Notes under the pieces: model-generated
Told to the model about the DNA's origin: nothing
The model's database searches: none
Seen by the model: only the letters and a program-made list of their open reading frames with translations
Origin: an uncultured Pseudomonadales bacterium
GTDB taxonomy: Bacteria; Pseudomonadota; Gammaproteobacteria; Pseudomonadales; Pseudohongiellaceae
Direction: 5' to 3'
Length of the DNA: 64,000 nt
Assembly (NCBI GenBank): GCA_943842505.1
Contig: CALTDI010000006.1
Location: 110,117-174,116 of the forward strand
Program-made: the position numbers and the translations under genes
Shown: positions 54,913 through 63,231 of the stretch, piece after piece
How the letters are laid out: every line of letters begins with the position of its first letter
Position numbering within the stretch: the stretch's first letter is position 1

Positions 54913-57900
54913 CTAGGTGAAGTCTCGTGAAGGTAAGTTCATTGCACCCAGCCAGTGACTGAGATCGATTAACTGTCTTGCGATAAGATGAGTAACGTCA
55001 TCACTGCTTTGAACATGACCTACGACGCCTATCAGCACTGCCTGTCTTACAATCGGACGCTGCTTCTCTCCTAATTTCGGCCAGACGACTACGTTAACGA
55101 ACCCGCTCTCGTCTTCCAGGGTTAGAAAGGTAACCCCTGCGGCCGTCTGCGGCCGTTGACGACTGGTGACAATGCCTACCACCTTGATGATGCTCTCATT
55201 ACTTCTGCTTCGCAGACCACTGGCCCGCTCTACGCCATAGAGATCGAGATGCGGCCGCAGCAAGGCAACCGGATGTCTGCGCAGGCTAAGCCCCGTACTC
55301 CCATAGTCAGCCATTATATTATTTGCCTCGGAGGGCACCGGCAGCAAGACATCTATTCCGAATTCGCTGTCTTCGATAGCAAGCCCCTGCCCATCCGAAA
55401 AAGATAGCGGCTTGTCGGCTCCCGCGACCATCCAGAAGGCTCGATGCCTGTCTCCACTTAGCTTTTTCAGCGCGTCGGCGGCAGCAAGACTCTCTATGTC
55501 TTTCTTGTTCAATGCCGTTCTGGTAAGTAAGTCTTGCACCGATACGAATCGCCCCGAGTCGCGTGCCAGACTTATCGCTTCGGCCCCAGCTTCAGACAGC
55601 CCCTTCACCAGACTGAAACCCAGACGCAGAGCGGGCTGCGTAGGCTTATGTTTGGCGAACTCTAGAGTCGAGTTATAGCTACTCTCATTCACATCGACAG
55701 GGTGAATCGTAATGCCATGACGCACGGCATCTTGTATTAGTTGTGCGGGAAGATAGAAACCCATGGGCTGACTATTGAGCAGGGCACAGCAGAATGCGGC
55801 GCCGTGGTGATACTTCAGCCAACAGGAGACATAGGTTATCAGTGCAAAGCTAGCGGAGTGCGACTCGGGGAAACCGTAGTCTCCGAATCCTTTAATTTGG
55901 CTATAGATGCGCAGGGCGAACTCTTCGCTATAGCCACGGGCACTCATGCCAGAGATTAATCTATCGCGAAATACCTCAAGACCTCCCTTCTTCTTCCAGG
56001 CCGCCATGGCTCGACGCAACTGGTCGGCTTCGCCGGCTGTGAATCCGGCCGCCACCATGGCGAGCCTCATGATCTGCTCCTGAAAGATGGGCACCCCCAG
56101 TGTCCGCTCTAGCGTCTCTCTTATCGCCTCGCTTTCGTATTTTATCTTGCGAGGGTTCTTACGCCGCTCCAGATAAGGGTGCACCATATCGCCCTGTATG
56201 GGGCCCGGCCTGACGATCGCTATTTGAATTACCAGATCATAATAGTTACGAGGCTTTAGCCTGGGCAACATGCTCATCTGGGCCCTGGACTCGATCTGAA
56301 AAACCCCCACCGTATCGGCTTCGCAGATCATGTCATAGACAGCTGCGTCTTCTTCCTGAGAGATCTTGTCCATGCCAATCTCTTCGCTGCTATAACTATT
56401 AACCAGATCGATCGCCTTATGAATCGCGCTTAACATACCTAGCGCAAGCACATCGACTTTAAGCAGGCCAAGAGACTCCAAATCGTCTTTGTCCCACTGG
56501 ATGATAGTTCGGCCAGCCATGGCCGCATTCTCGATAGGCACCAGATGGGATAGCGAGCCCTGGCTAATCACGAAACCTCCTACATGCTGTGACAGATGTC
56601 TGGGGAAGCCCATCAGGGACTGTGCAAGATATAGCAAAGTTTTAATTTTTGGATCGCTGTAATCGACACCAGAATCCGATAACTGTTCCTCCAAGTCACT
56701 ACCCCACCAGTAGATAGACTTGGCCAGGCGATTTATCAGCTCTTCTTCGAGGCCCAGCGCCTTACCTACATCGCGTACGGCACTGCGCGAACGATAGGTA
56801 ATAACGGTCGCCGCTATTGCCGTACGATGACGCCCATATTTTTCATAGATATGCTGAATCACTTCTTCGCGCCGACTGTTCTCAAAATCGACATCTATAT
56901 CCGGCGGCTCCTTGCGTTCGGGAGAGAGAAACCTCTCAAAGAGAAGCTGCGCGTGATCGGGGCTGACCTCGGTTATGCCAAGACAATAGCAAACTGCAGA
57001 GTTAGCGGCAGAGCCACGCCCCTGACAATAGATATTCTCACTGTTTGCGAAACAGACAATCTCATGCACCGTCAGGAAAAAATGTTCGTAAGACAATTCC
57101 TTAATTAGTCTCATTTCGTGTTCGATTGTTTTCTTATTTTTTTCTGAGATTCCTTGCGGCCAACGCCGCTTAATACCCTCTTTGGTTAGCTGCCAAAGCC
57201 AGCTATGTGCGGAATACCCCTGCGGCACAAGTTCACTGGGGTATTCATAGCGAAGTTCATCCAGAGAGAAATCACAGCGATTGGCTATAGCGAGTGTCTC
57301 TTCGAGTAGCTTTGCCGGGTATAGCTTCCGTAATTTTTCTATAGGGCGCAGATGCCTCTGCGAGTTTGGCTCCGCCGCAAAGCCAATTTCTGTCAGGGGC
57401 TTAACTAAACGTATTGCTGTGAGCGTGTCTTGCACGATGCGACGCTCGGCCTCATGCATATAGACACCCCCTGCGGCGCAAAGGGGAATGGCAAAGCGCT
57501 CCCCCAACTTCTGCAGGCGGCCCAACCTTACCCGATCGTCGCCCCTTAGAAGCAGCTCAGCGGCGATCCATAGCTTGTCTGGTGATAGAGCCCGCAAATA
57601 GCTGGCCTGTGATTCGATACAGGCGTCTGGATGTTTAAGTTCAGGAACCCACAGCAACATGCAGTCGCTGGGAAAATTATCCGCTAATAATTTTCTGTCG
57701 ATTCGGTACTCGCCCTTCTTTGCCCGTCTGCGCGCACAGGTTATTAGGTGGCTCAGTTCGCCATAGCCCTTGCGATTGGCTGCTAGCAATACGATTCGCA
57801 ATTCGTAATCTATATCGCTGGTTTCCGCCTCATCGGCAACATCGACTAGCGTATCGCGCAGGACGAACTCGCTTCCGACGATTAGTTTAATGCGACGTTC

Positions 57901-58176
57901 CTTCGCTGCCATATGCGCCTTAACCACACCCGACAACGAACATTCATCGGTAATCGCAATGGCGCTGTATCCCAAGGAGTCTGCTCTGTCCACTAACTCT
58001 TCCGGGAAGGAGGCGCCACGCAGGAAAGTGAAATTAGAGATGCAGTGCAGCTCGGCATATGTCTGCGCGGCAACCGAGATCACGGTAGCTTCTCCATCTG
58101 AGGCGGCATGATCAAGAGTCGCGCCTGCCACTGCCTGAGAAGCAGGGTCGGGTGCTATGGGGTGATTTTGGGTCAT
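54913..58176 (-). CDS. dnaE2: Error-prone DNA polymerase III alpha subunit DnaE2
   Basis: A 1087-aa C-family polymerase. The PHP domain begins YAELHCISNFTFLRGAS. The polymerase core has ICQGRGSAANSAVCY-like sequence (IYCQGRGSAANSAVCYCLG), PPDIDVDFENSRREEV and the catalytic Asp pair. GFGDYGFPESHSASFA and an OB domain (VVGIVTSRQRPQTAAGVTF) follow. The short length and the absence of a tau-binding tail place it in DnaE2 (ImuC), not replicative DnaE. It is transcribed toward imuAB, unlike the usual imuA-imuB-dnaE2 operon, and carries its own LexA box. Confidence 0.95.
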   Translation of the reverse strand: MTQNHPIAPDPASQAVAGATLDHAASDGEATVISVAAQTYAELHCISNFTFLRGASFPEELVDRADSLGYSAIAITDECSLSGVVKAHMAAKERRIKLIVGSEFVLRDTLVDVADEAETSDIDYELRIVLLAANRKGYGELSHLITCARRRAKKGEYRIDRKLLADNFPSDCMLLWVPELKHPDACIESQASYLRALSPDKLWIAAELLLRGDDRVRLGRLQKLGERFAIPLCAAGGVYMHEAERRIVQDTLTAIRLVKPLTEIGFAAEPNSQRHLRPIEKLRKLYPAKLLEETLAIANRCDFSLDELRYEYPSELVPQGYSAHSWLWQLTKEGIKRRWPQGISEKNKKTIEHEMRLIKELSYEHFFLTVHEIVCFANSENIYCQGRGSAANSAVCYCLGITEVSPDHAQLLFERFLSPERKEPPDIDVDFENSRREEVIQHIYEKYGRHRTAIAATVITYRSRSAVRDVGKALGLEEELINRLAKSIYWWGSDLEEQLSDSGVDYSDPKIKTLLYLAQSLMGFPRHLSQHVGGFVISQGSLSHLVPIENAAMAGRTIIQWDKDDLESLGLLKVDVLALGMLSAIHKAIDLVNSYSSEEIGMDKISQEEDAAVYDMICEADTVGVFQIESRAQMSMLPRLKPRNYYDLVIQIAIVRPGPIQGDMVHPYLERRKNPRKIKYESEAIRETLERTLGVPIFQEQIMRLAMVAAGFTAGEADQLRRAMAAWKKKGGLEVFRDRLISGMSARGYSEEFALRIYSQIKGFGDYGFPESHSASFALITYVSCWLKYHHGAAFCCALLNSQPMGFYLPAQLIQDAVRHGITIHPVDVNESSYNSTLEFAKHKPTQPALRLGFSLVKGLSEAGAEAISLARDSGRFVSVQDLLTRTALNKKDIESLAAADALKKLSGDRHRAFWMVAGADKPLSFSDGQGLAIEDSEFGIDVLLPVPSEANNIMADYGSTGLSLRRHPVALLRPHLDLYGVERASGLRSRSNESIIKVVGIVTSRQRPQTAAGVTFLTLEDESGFVNVVVWPKLGEKQRPIVRQAVLIGVVGHVQSSDDVTHLIARQLIDLSHWLGAMNLPSRDFT

Positions 58177-58196
58177 GATATGGGAATATTTTTATA

Positions 58197-58237
58197 CTGT
58201 ATGTATATACAGTATTTTGAGTGCGGCCAAAAGTCAA
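58197..58237 (-). promoter_or_regulatory. dnaE2 promoter with LexA (SOS) box
   Basis: On the minus strand TTGACT (58237-58232) and TACTGT (58214-58209) are 17 bases apart. CTGTATGTATATACAG at 58197-58212 is a perfect CTGT-N8-ACAG LexA box covering the -10. It lies 21 bases before the dnaE2 ATG. Confidence 0.9.
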
Positions 58238-58341
58238 CTCATTGCTTCGTGGGCTTGTGCTTGATGTGGATTTCGATCGTCTGATAGAAATTATTTGAAT
58301 GGGAACGGTGACGGGGCAGGGTTCCGTTGCTGGAGATTGCC

Positions 58342-58386
58342 GCACGCTGTGAATACACCCCTGTGCGCTAGCGCTCGGCATCCGGC
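58342..58386. repeat. Dispersed intergenic repeat, copy 1
   Basis: A 45-base unit beginning GCACGCTGTGAATACACC and containing the palindrome GCGCTAGCGC. It matches copy 2 (58515-58559) at 41 of 45 positions. The GTGAATACATCCCTGT-like head resembles a small repeat that is widespread in intergenic DNA of marine gammaproteobacteria. Confidence 0.85.
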
Positions 58387-58474
58387 GTCGCTATGCCAAT
58401 AATATTTTTCCTAAAGTGAAAAAACAAACCCGCCCCGCGGGGCCGTCGGATAAATCGAGTAGTGCCTATTTCGT
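58387..58474. repeat. Degraded second copy of the terminator region of the gene at 58.8-59.8 kb
   Basis: The segment starting GTCGCTATGCCAATAATA and ending near TTCGTTAGTT parallels 58731-58814: the same order of GTCGCT.TGCCAATAA, an A-rich stretch, a GGCCCCGC.GGGGCC hairpin and AAATCGAGTAGTGC. It contains the hairpin GCCCCGCGGGGC (58432-58443) followed on the minus strand by a T-rich run. It looks like the remaining tail of a former tandem copy of the neighbouring gene or terminator. Confidence 0.75.
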
Positions 58475-58514
58475 TAGTTCAGTGATGGGCAGCGGCCCTC
58501 TAGTGGCGCTTGAT

Positions 58515-58559
58515 GCACGCTGTGAATACATCCCTGTGCGCTAGCGCTCTGCGTCCTGC
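58515..58559. repeat. Dispersed intergenic repeat, copy 2
   Basis: Direct copy of the 45-base unit at 58342-58386 with four differences. Flanking TTGATGC (58510-58516) and GCATCAA (58568-58574) could pair and close it into a stem. It lies in the 632-base gap between dnaE2 and the next gene, which otherwise shows no gene. Confidence 0.85.
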
Positions 58560-58760
58560 CTCGCACGGCATCAATCTCCACAAGAAACCCACTGCCTATG
58601 GAGTCAGGTGAGAACTTCAAAGCCAGAAACTCGCAGCAGTTGAAATATCGATAGGGAGAAAGCGTTTTGCGTGCGAAATATTCGAAGTGCGATGTTAGAT
58701 AGAACTCTGAAAGGAATTAGACGCGATTGTGTCGCTGTGCCAATAAATTTCTTGCGTGGA

Positions 58761-58785
58761 AAACAAAACGGCCCCGCAGGGCCGT
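58761..58785 (-). terminator. Rho-independent terminator of the gene at 58809-59822
   Basis: On the minus strand ACGGCCCT-GCG-GGGCCGT forms a seven- to eight-pair GC stem followed by TTTTGTTTT. It lies 24 bases after the stop codon. Confidence 0.92.
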
Positions 58786-58808
58786 CTACTAAATCGAGTA
58801 GTGCGTAT

Positions 58809-59822
58809 TTAGTTGGCGCCAGATTCTTCTGCCATTCTCTCCGCCATACGCTCGCCACGCAGAATATTCTGCATGCCATAGTTACCTTCGTGACAAGCAT
58901 ACTCATAGAGTTGCCCGGCAACTTTCGTCATCGGCACGATGGCGGTAATTTTATCGGTGAACGTTGACGGATCATCGAGAGTCCATTCGTAGTTCACTGT
59001 ATAGGGGTCTACCCGATAAAATTTCTCGATGAGTAGCTTATCTTCGGAATCACCGAACACGCTGTAGCTCTGAGTGAGACCATTGAAATTTCTCGTTTCA
59101 ACGACTAGCGTATCGCCATCCCAATAACCTCTGGAATCGCCGGTCCATAATCCTATCTTCTCATCCAGAGGCGGTCGTTCACCGATTAGCACGATACGCG
59201 CATCATGGATCATCTCGGTGATAATGACCGCTGTGTCTTTGCTCTGAAAGATCTGTACGTTGTTATTGTATAGGCTAGGGACGAAGGGAGGGCCTGAGTT
59301 AAAACCGACGATGCAGCGCTCGGACAGGCCCCTATCTTCGGGCCCGTTCTTTGCGATGCCCCCTACCGTGTAACGTACTGGTCGTTCGCCCGGAACGTCA
59401 TCGCCCAGACCACCAAAAGCAATAGCGGCACCCTCAACTCTTGCCGGAAGCCGACCGTCGGGAGGGTAGACGATGTGTGACGTACGAATCTGATCGGTAA
59501 TTCCCGCGCTCTCTACCCAGAAGTCATTGTAGCCACCGGGGCCACCTTCGGTCTGCGCCACTGCCTGATCCGAAGCGGCGTCTGACGCTGCCAGTCGGGC
59601 ACGCATCTCGGCAATTTCTTCAGTCGTCATAAATTCTCTATCGCCGAAGCGCTCGGGTCGCTGCATAGGCACGTTGGATGAAAAATTCCATACGCCTTGC
59701 AGGTCCGGTTGCCCCCACTCGGTTCTGGGTGACTTATAGTCCTCCGCAGCCAAGGCGCTGAGGCTAAAACTAGAGCCCAGGGCAAGAAAGCAAAGAAGGC
59801 CTAGATGTCGTTTATTGTTCAT
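58809..59822 (-). CDS. Secreted protein of unknown function
   Basis: A 337-aa exported protein: signal peptide ending SALAAEDY, then RTEWGQPDLQGVWNFSSNVP, a stretch RPERFGDREFMTTEEIAEMR, and a C-terminal half with IVLIGERPPL, GYWDGDTLVVETRNFNG and ends YEYACHEGNYGMQNILRGER. These motifs recur in a large paralogous family of secreted proteins in marine proteobacteria and acidobacteria, without known function. The ATG at 59822 is used because an upstream ATG (59900) would precede the signal peptide by 26 residues. The gene has a strong terminator of its own. Confidence 0.8.
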   Translation of the reverse strand: MNNKRHLGLLCFLALGSSFSLSALAAEDYKSPRTEWGQPDLQGVWNFSSNVPMQRPERFGDREFMTTEEIAEMRARLAASDAASDQAVAQTEGGPGGYNDFWVESAGITDQIRTSHIVYPPDGRLPARVEGAAIAFGGLGDDVPGERPVRYTVGGIAKNGPEDRGLSERCIVGFNSGPPFVPSLYNNNVQIFQSKDTAVIITEMIHDARIVLIGERPPLDEKIGLWTGDSRGYWDGDTLVVETRNFNGLTQSYSVFGDSEDKLLIEKFYRVDPYTVNYEWTLDDPSTFTDKITAIVPMTKVAGQLYEYACHEGNYGMQNILRGERMAERMAEESGAN

Positions 59823-59969
59823 GGCTGTTTCCCTGAGAATCAGTTGGAGGTCGCTGCTGTTGGGTAAGCCTAGAATCGCTTGTTTGGCCCAGCTAATCAA
59901 GCGAGAGAGATCGCCTTCCTAAATAGGATTCCAGGCCATAGATTTCTCGACCTACTACAGAAAATAGGC

Positions 59970-59996
59970 AAAAAAAAACGACTCCCGAAGGAGCCG
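59970..59996 (-). terminator. Terminator of the DUF6356 gene
   Basis: Minus strand CGGCTCC-TTCG-GGAGTCG with one G-T pair, followed by a run of eight T. It lies 33 bases beyond the stop of the DUF6356 gene. Confidence 0.88.
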
Positions 59997-60028
59997 CGTC
60001 ATAGGACTTCATCACTAACTGTAGATAA

Positions 60029-60286
60029 TCAATTCAATTCGGGTTGGGCGCCAGTGGGACGCTGTGAATCGCTATGACGGGCGGAGAGCTTCGCGCGATT
60101 AACTACCATACGGTCATACAGCCGGTTTACGATCTGGCTGCCGGCGCTTTCGCATAGGAAGGGGAAGAAGGCATGAATCAGACAGCAGAACGCCCCAACT
60201 GTCATCTCTAATGCAAAGCTCAGCGCATGTCGCATGTGCTGGAAATAGCTTTCATTCACGCTATTTAGGTGCGAATTCCATTTCAT
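60029..60286 (-). CDS. DUF6356 family protein
   Basis: An 85-aa protein with the family pattern SVNESYFQHMRHALSFALEM, a hydrophobic stretch VGAFCCLIHAFFPFLC and then TGS-like SAGSQIVNRLYDRMV. It is predicted to be attached to the inner membrane through its central segment. The family is small and uncharacterised. It is divergent from the Lrp gene, with which it may share a control region. Confidence 0.82.
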   Translation of the reverse strand: MKWNSHLNSVNESYFQHMRHALSFALEMTVGAFCCLIHAFFPFLCESAGSQIVNRLYDRMVVNRAKLSARHSDSQRPTGAQPELN

Positions 60287-60363
60287 CTGTTAGTTCCCCC
60301 TCACTGCGAATAGGCTCAATGGAGTGAAGAATAGCAAAGTCCAGGGGAAATCCGTTTGCGTAT

Positions 60364-60411
60364 TTGCTGTTATAGCGCTTTATTTTAGAATATATTACTT
60401 ATATATGTAAT
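60364..60411 (+). promoter_or_regulatory. Promoter and palindrome upstream of the Lrp-family gene
   Basis: TTGCTG (60364-60369) and TAGAAT (60386-60391) are 16 bases apart. The near-palindrome ATTACTTATATATGTAAT at 60394-60411 overlaps the expected start of transcription and is a candidate binding site for the encoded regulator or another dimeric protein. Confidence 0.45.
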
Positions 60412-60430
60412 TATTAAGGTATTTTATTCT

Positions 60431-60895
60431 ATGGATAAGATAGATCGCAATATACTTAAACTCTTACAGGAGGATTCGACGCTTTCTACGGCGGATATCG
60501 CCGAACGAGTGGGCCTTTCCACCACCCCCTGTTGGCGCAGGATCCAGCGCCTCGAAGAGTCCGGGGTAATCCGCAAGCGGGTCGCCTTGCTGGCGCGGGA
60601 CAAGCTAAACCTGGGGGTCAATGTCTTCGTCGCCGTCAAGACGAACCAGCACAACTGGGAGTGGCTTGCTAAATTTTCGGAGGCAGTAAATCAGTTTCCC
60701 GAGGTGGTCGAGTTCTATCGCATGGCCGGTGAGTCCGACTATCTGCTGCGGGTGGTTGTCCCGGATATCCCTGCTTTCGATACTTTCTATAAGAAACTCG
60801 TGCAGACCACAGACCTGTCCGATGTCTCATCCAGCTTCGCCATGGAGCAAATAAAATACACCACCGCCCTGCCCCTGGAATATGCGGCCGATTAG
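60431..60895 (+). CDS. Lrp/AsnC-family transcriptional regulator
   Basis: A 154-aa regulator with an N-terminal helix-turn-helix (LSTADIAERVGLSTTPCWRR) preceded by DKIDRNILKLLQEDS, and a C-terminal RAM ligand domain (FYRMAGESDYLLRVVVPD). It matches the Lrp/AsnC feast/famine family, which senses amino acids. The target genes are unknown; autoregulation is likely given the palindrome upstream. Confidence 0.93.
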   Translation: MDKIDRNILKLLQEDSTLSTADIAERVGLSTTPCWRRIQRLEESGVIRKRVALLARDKLNLGVNVFVAVKTNQHNWEWLAKFSEAVNQFPEVVEFYRMAGESDYLLRVVVPDIPAFDTFYKKLVQTTDLSDVSSSFAMEQIKYTTALPLEYAAD

Positions 60896-61041
60896 AACCA
60901 AGATGCCTGTACCTGGACTATTTGCCTATCCACGAGAGCGGTCAAGATAGGCAAGACTGTGTATGAGAAGTGTTGTTCTAATGTAGCCAATTCGGTCGTC
61001 GCTCGCCGCCAATTTTCAGCAAGGCTAGACACTAGCCATAG

Positions 61042-61083
61042 ACCGCGCAAGAGGGTTAATATCTGCCTCCTGCGCGGTTTTCT
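61042..61083 (+). terminator. Rho-independent terminator downstream of the Lrp-family gene
   Basis: ACCGCGCA and AGAGG pair with CCTC and TGCGCGGT across a short centre, followed by TTTCTATT. It is 147 bases after the Lrp stop. Between them lies a second inverted repeat, TTGCCTATC with GATAGGCAA (about 60920-60952), so a structured 3' end or a small RNA is possible. Confidence 0.8.
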
Positions 61084-61164
61084 ATTGTATGACTCCTATC
61101 CAAGATAGGTCAGCAGCCGCCTGGACATACTACAACAACATTAAGAACACGCGGAGAGCGGAAC

Positions 61165-62478
61165 ATGAACAAGTCTACTTTGAACAGCTGGCAGAGATCG
61201 CTGCTGACAGTCGCAGTCAGCTTCTCGATTATCACGGGCGCACAGGCAGACACATGGCCTCAGCAAGAATCCAGCGCAGCGGCGGCCGGGTTTACCGAGG
61301 AAGGTATTCAGGCTCTCGATGCCGCCATGGAAAAGATCGTTGCCGATCAAGATGTGGCCGGCATGGTCTGGCTGCTTGCTAAAGATGGCGAGGTCGCTAC
61401 ATTTGAGACGACTGGCCTGGCCAGGGTCGACGATCAGGCAGCCATGGAGATGGATTCTCTTTTTCGTATTTATTCCATGAGCAAGCCGGTGACGGGTGTC
61501 GCGCTAATGATGCTTCACGAACAGGGTCTATGGAATTTCGATGATCCGGTTAGTATGCACGTGCCAGAGTTGGCGAACCTGCGCATCATGAGCAGCTATG
61601 ATGACGACGGTAATATGGAATTGATCTCCCCGATGCGGGAACCGAATATGCGCGAGCTACTTAACCACTCCGCAGGGTTCGGCTATGGCCTAAGCGGTAA
61701 CGATCCGGTAAATAACGCGTTTCGCGAGAAAGAAGTGCTCGCCTCTTCAGATCTTGATGAGCTTATTGAAAAGGTCGCCGACATTCCCTTGCTGTTCCAA
61801 CCCGGCGAGCAGTGGTCGTACTCTATAGCAGTCGATATTCAAGGTTATATAGTGCAGAAACTTTCGGGAGTTAGCTTTGGCGAATTTTTGCAGCAGAATA
61901 TTTTTGGGCCTCTAGACATGAGCGACACAGGCTTCTATGTGAAAGCCGAAGACGTAAGCCGCTTCGCCGAGGTGCACAACTGGGATAGCGAACGCAATCG
62001 CCTTGTGCAGAGGCCGCACCGAACGGACCGACCTAGCTATCTAGACCCCGAACGCCTGGAGTCAGGCGGTGGCGGCTTAGTTTCATCCACACATGACTAC
62101 GCGCGCTTCCTTCAGATGCTGGTTAATGAGGGTGAGCTCGATGGTCAGAAGATCCTATCTCCTGAGTCTGTGAGAATCATGCGCACCAACAGTCTACGTG
62201 ATGAGCTAAATCTGCGCGGCACCGCTACAAGCGATGGCCAGGCAGGACAAGGCTTCGGTGTCGACTTCGCCGTTATCTACGATCCGGAAAAGGCAAACAC
62301 ACCAGCAAGCCCTGGAACGTATTACTGGTCTGGCGCCGCCGGCACCTGGTTCTGGGTCGATCCGGTAGAAGACATGTTTCTAATTGGCATGATCCAAGCG
62401 CAAGGGGAAAGACGACCCGGTGCCGCCAATATGAGAAACGTATCCAGAGACATCATCTACGACAGCCTTGTAGATTAA
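61165..62478 (+). CDS. Serine hydrolase of the beta-lactamase class C / esterase fold
   Basis: A 437-aa exported enzyme with a signal peptide ending TGAQADTW. The Ser-x-x-Lys site is in RIYSMSKPVTGV, the second motif is Tyr-Ser-Ile in EQWSYSIAVD in place of Tyr-x-Asn, and the third is WSGAAGTWFWVDP near the C-terminus. The Tyr motif without Asn and the WxG third motif are closer to EstB-type esterases and D-aminopeptidases than to resistance beta-lactamases. An esterase or peptidase role is therefore more likely than antibiotic resistance. Confidence 0.9.
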   Translation: MNKSTLNSWQRSLLTVAVSFSIITGAQADTWPQQESSAAAAGFTEEGIQALDAAMEKIVADQDVAGMVWLLAKDGEVATFETTGLARVDDQAAMEMDSLFRIYSMSKPVTGVALMMLHEQGLWNFDDPVSMHVPELANLRIMSSYDDDGNMELISPMREPNMRELLNHSAGFGYGLSGNDPVNNAFREKEVLASSDLDELIEKVADIPLLFQPGEQWSYSIAVDIQGYIVQKLSGVSFGEFLQQNIFGPLDMSDTGFYVKAEDVSRFAEVHNWDSERNRLVQRPHRTDRPSYLDPERLESGGGGLVSSTHDYARFLQMLVNEGELDGQKILSPESVRIMRTNSLRDELNLRGTATSDGQAGQGFGVDFAVIYDPEKANTPASPGTYYWSGAAGTWFWVDPVEDMFLIGMIQAQGERRPGAANMRNVSRDIIYDSLVD

Positions 62479-62487
62479 AAATTAGTT

Positions 62488-62521
62488 CAGCAGAGCGAGA
62501 CCTTCGTGACTCGCTCTGCTG
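62488..62521 (+). terminator. Strong hairpin after the serine hydrolase gene
   Basis: CAGCAGAGCGAG at 62488-62499 pairs perfectly with CTCGCTCTGCTG at 62510-62521 around a ten-base loop. There is no real T-run, so it may act as a processing or stability element, or as a weak terminator. Confidence 0.6.
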
Positions 62522-62538
62522 AGCTTACTTCACGAATA

Positions 62539-62566
62539 CTTCGTAGCACCCTCTTCGTAGCACCCT
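62539..62566. repeat. Perfect 14-base tandem duplication
   Basis: CTTCGTAGCACCCT occurs twice in a row between the convergent serine hydrolase and GST genes. It is probably a slippage duplication. Confidence 0.8.
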
Positions 62567-62577
62567 CTGCATAGCAA

Positions 62578-63231
62578 CTATTCCGGCATCGGCACTTCTA
62601 GTTTTGCCGGCACGCCATAGCCTCTCTGCACGGCGGGTCTGTTAGCAATATCTATATACCAACGCCTTAGATTGGGAAACTCCGATAGATTCATCTGCTG
62701 CCACTCGAAGCGAGATATCCAGGGCCATGTGGCGATATCTACGATCGAATATTCATCGCAAATATACTGCCTATCCTTAAGCCTGTTATCGAGGACCTTG
62801 TAGAGACGAGCATTTTCTTTGCTATAGCGCTCCTCCGAATAGGGAGACTTGCCCGGGTTAAATTTGACGAAATGATGAGTCTGGCCAAGCATCGGACCGA
62901 TCGAGCCCATCTGCAGCATCAGCCATTCCATCTGCTCCCAATATTTTTCACCCATGGGGCTAATCAGCTTCCCAGTCTTGTTCGCCAGATACAGTAGAAT
63001 TGCACCTGACTCCATTAGATGAATACCTGCATCGTGGTCAACGATAGCCGGGATCTTATTGTTTGGGCTAAGCTGCAAGAAATCTGGCTGCAGCTGATCG
63101 CCCTTAGTAATATCGATGGGAATGACGGAGTAAGGAAGGCCAAGCTCTTCTAACATGATAGATACCTTGCGCCCGTTAGGTGTATTCCAGGTATATAGGT
63201 CAATTCCTTGCTGCTTCTTGACTGTACTCAC
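62578..63231 (-). CDS. Glutathione S-transferase family protein
   Basis: A 217-aa protein with a thioredoxin-like N-terminal domain (TWNTPNGRKVSIMLEELGL, then NKIPAIVDHD and LMESGAILLYLA for the glutathione site) and a helical C-terminal domain (YSIVDIATWPWISRFEWQQ). It resembles the YfcG/YghU disulfide reductase branch, which has Thr/Asn in place of catalytic Cys. GTG start with GAGG eight bases upstream. Confidence 0.92.
   Translation of the reverse strand: MSTVKKQQGIDLYTWNTPNGRKVSIMLEELGLPYSVIPIDITKGDQLQPDFLQLSPNNKIPAIVDHDAGIHLMESGAILLYLANKTGKLISPMGEKYWEQMEWLMLQMGSIGPMLGQTHHFVKFNPGKSPYSEERYSKENARLYKVLDNRLKDRQYICDEYSIVDIATWPWISRFEWQQMNLSEFPNLRRWYIDIANRPAVQRGYGVPAKLEVPMPE

Noticed and set aside
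54906..54922. Short hairpin CTTCAC/GTGAAG between the converging stop codons
   Set aside because: Only six pairs and no T-run; likely chance.
58112..58381. Minus-strand frame upstream of dnaE2
   Set aside because: It covers the LexA box, the dnaE2 promoter and a dispersed repeat, so it is not a gene.
61165..62478. Antibiotic-resistance class C beta-lactamase
   Set aside because: The Tyr-x-Asn motif is Tyr-Ser-Ile and the third motif is WSG, closer to esterases of the same fold.
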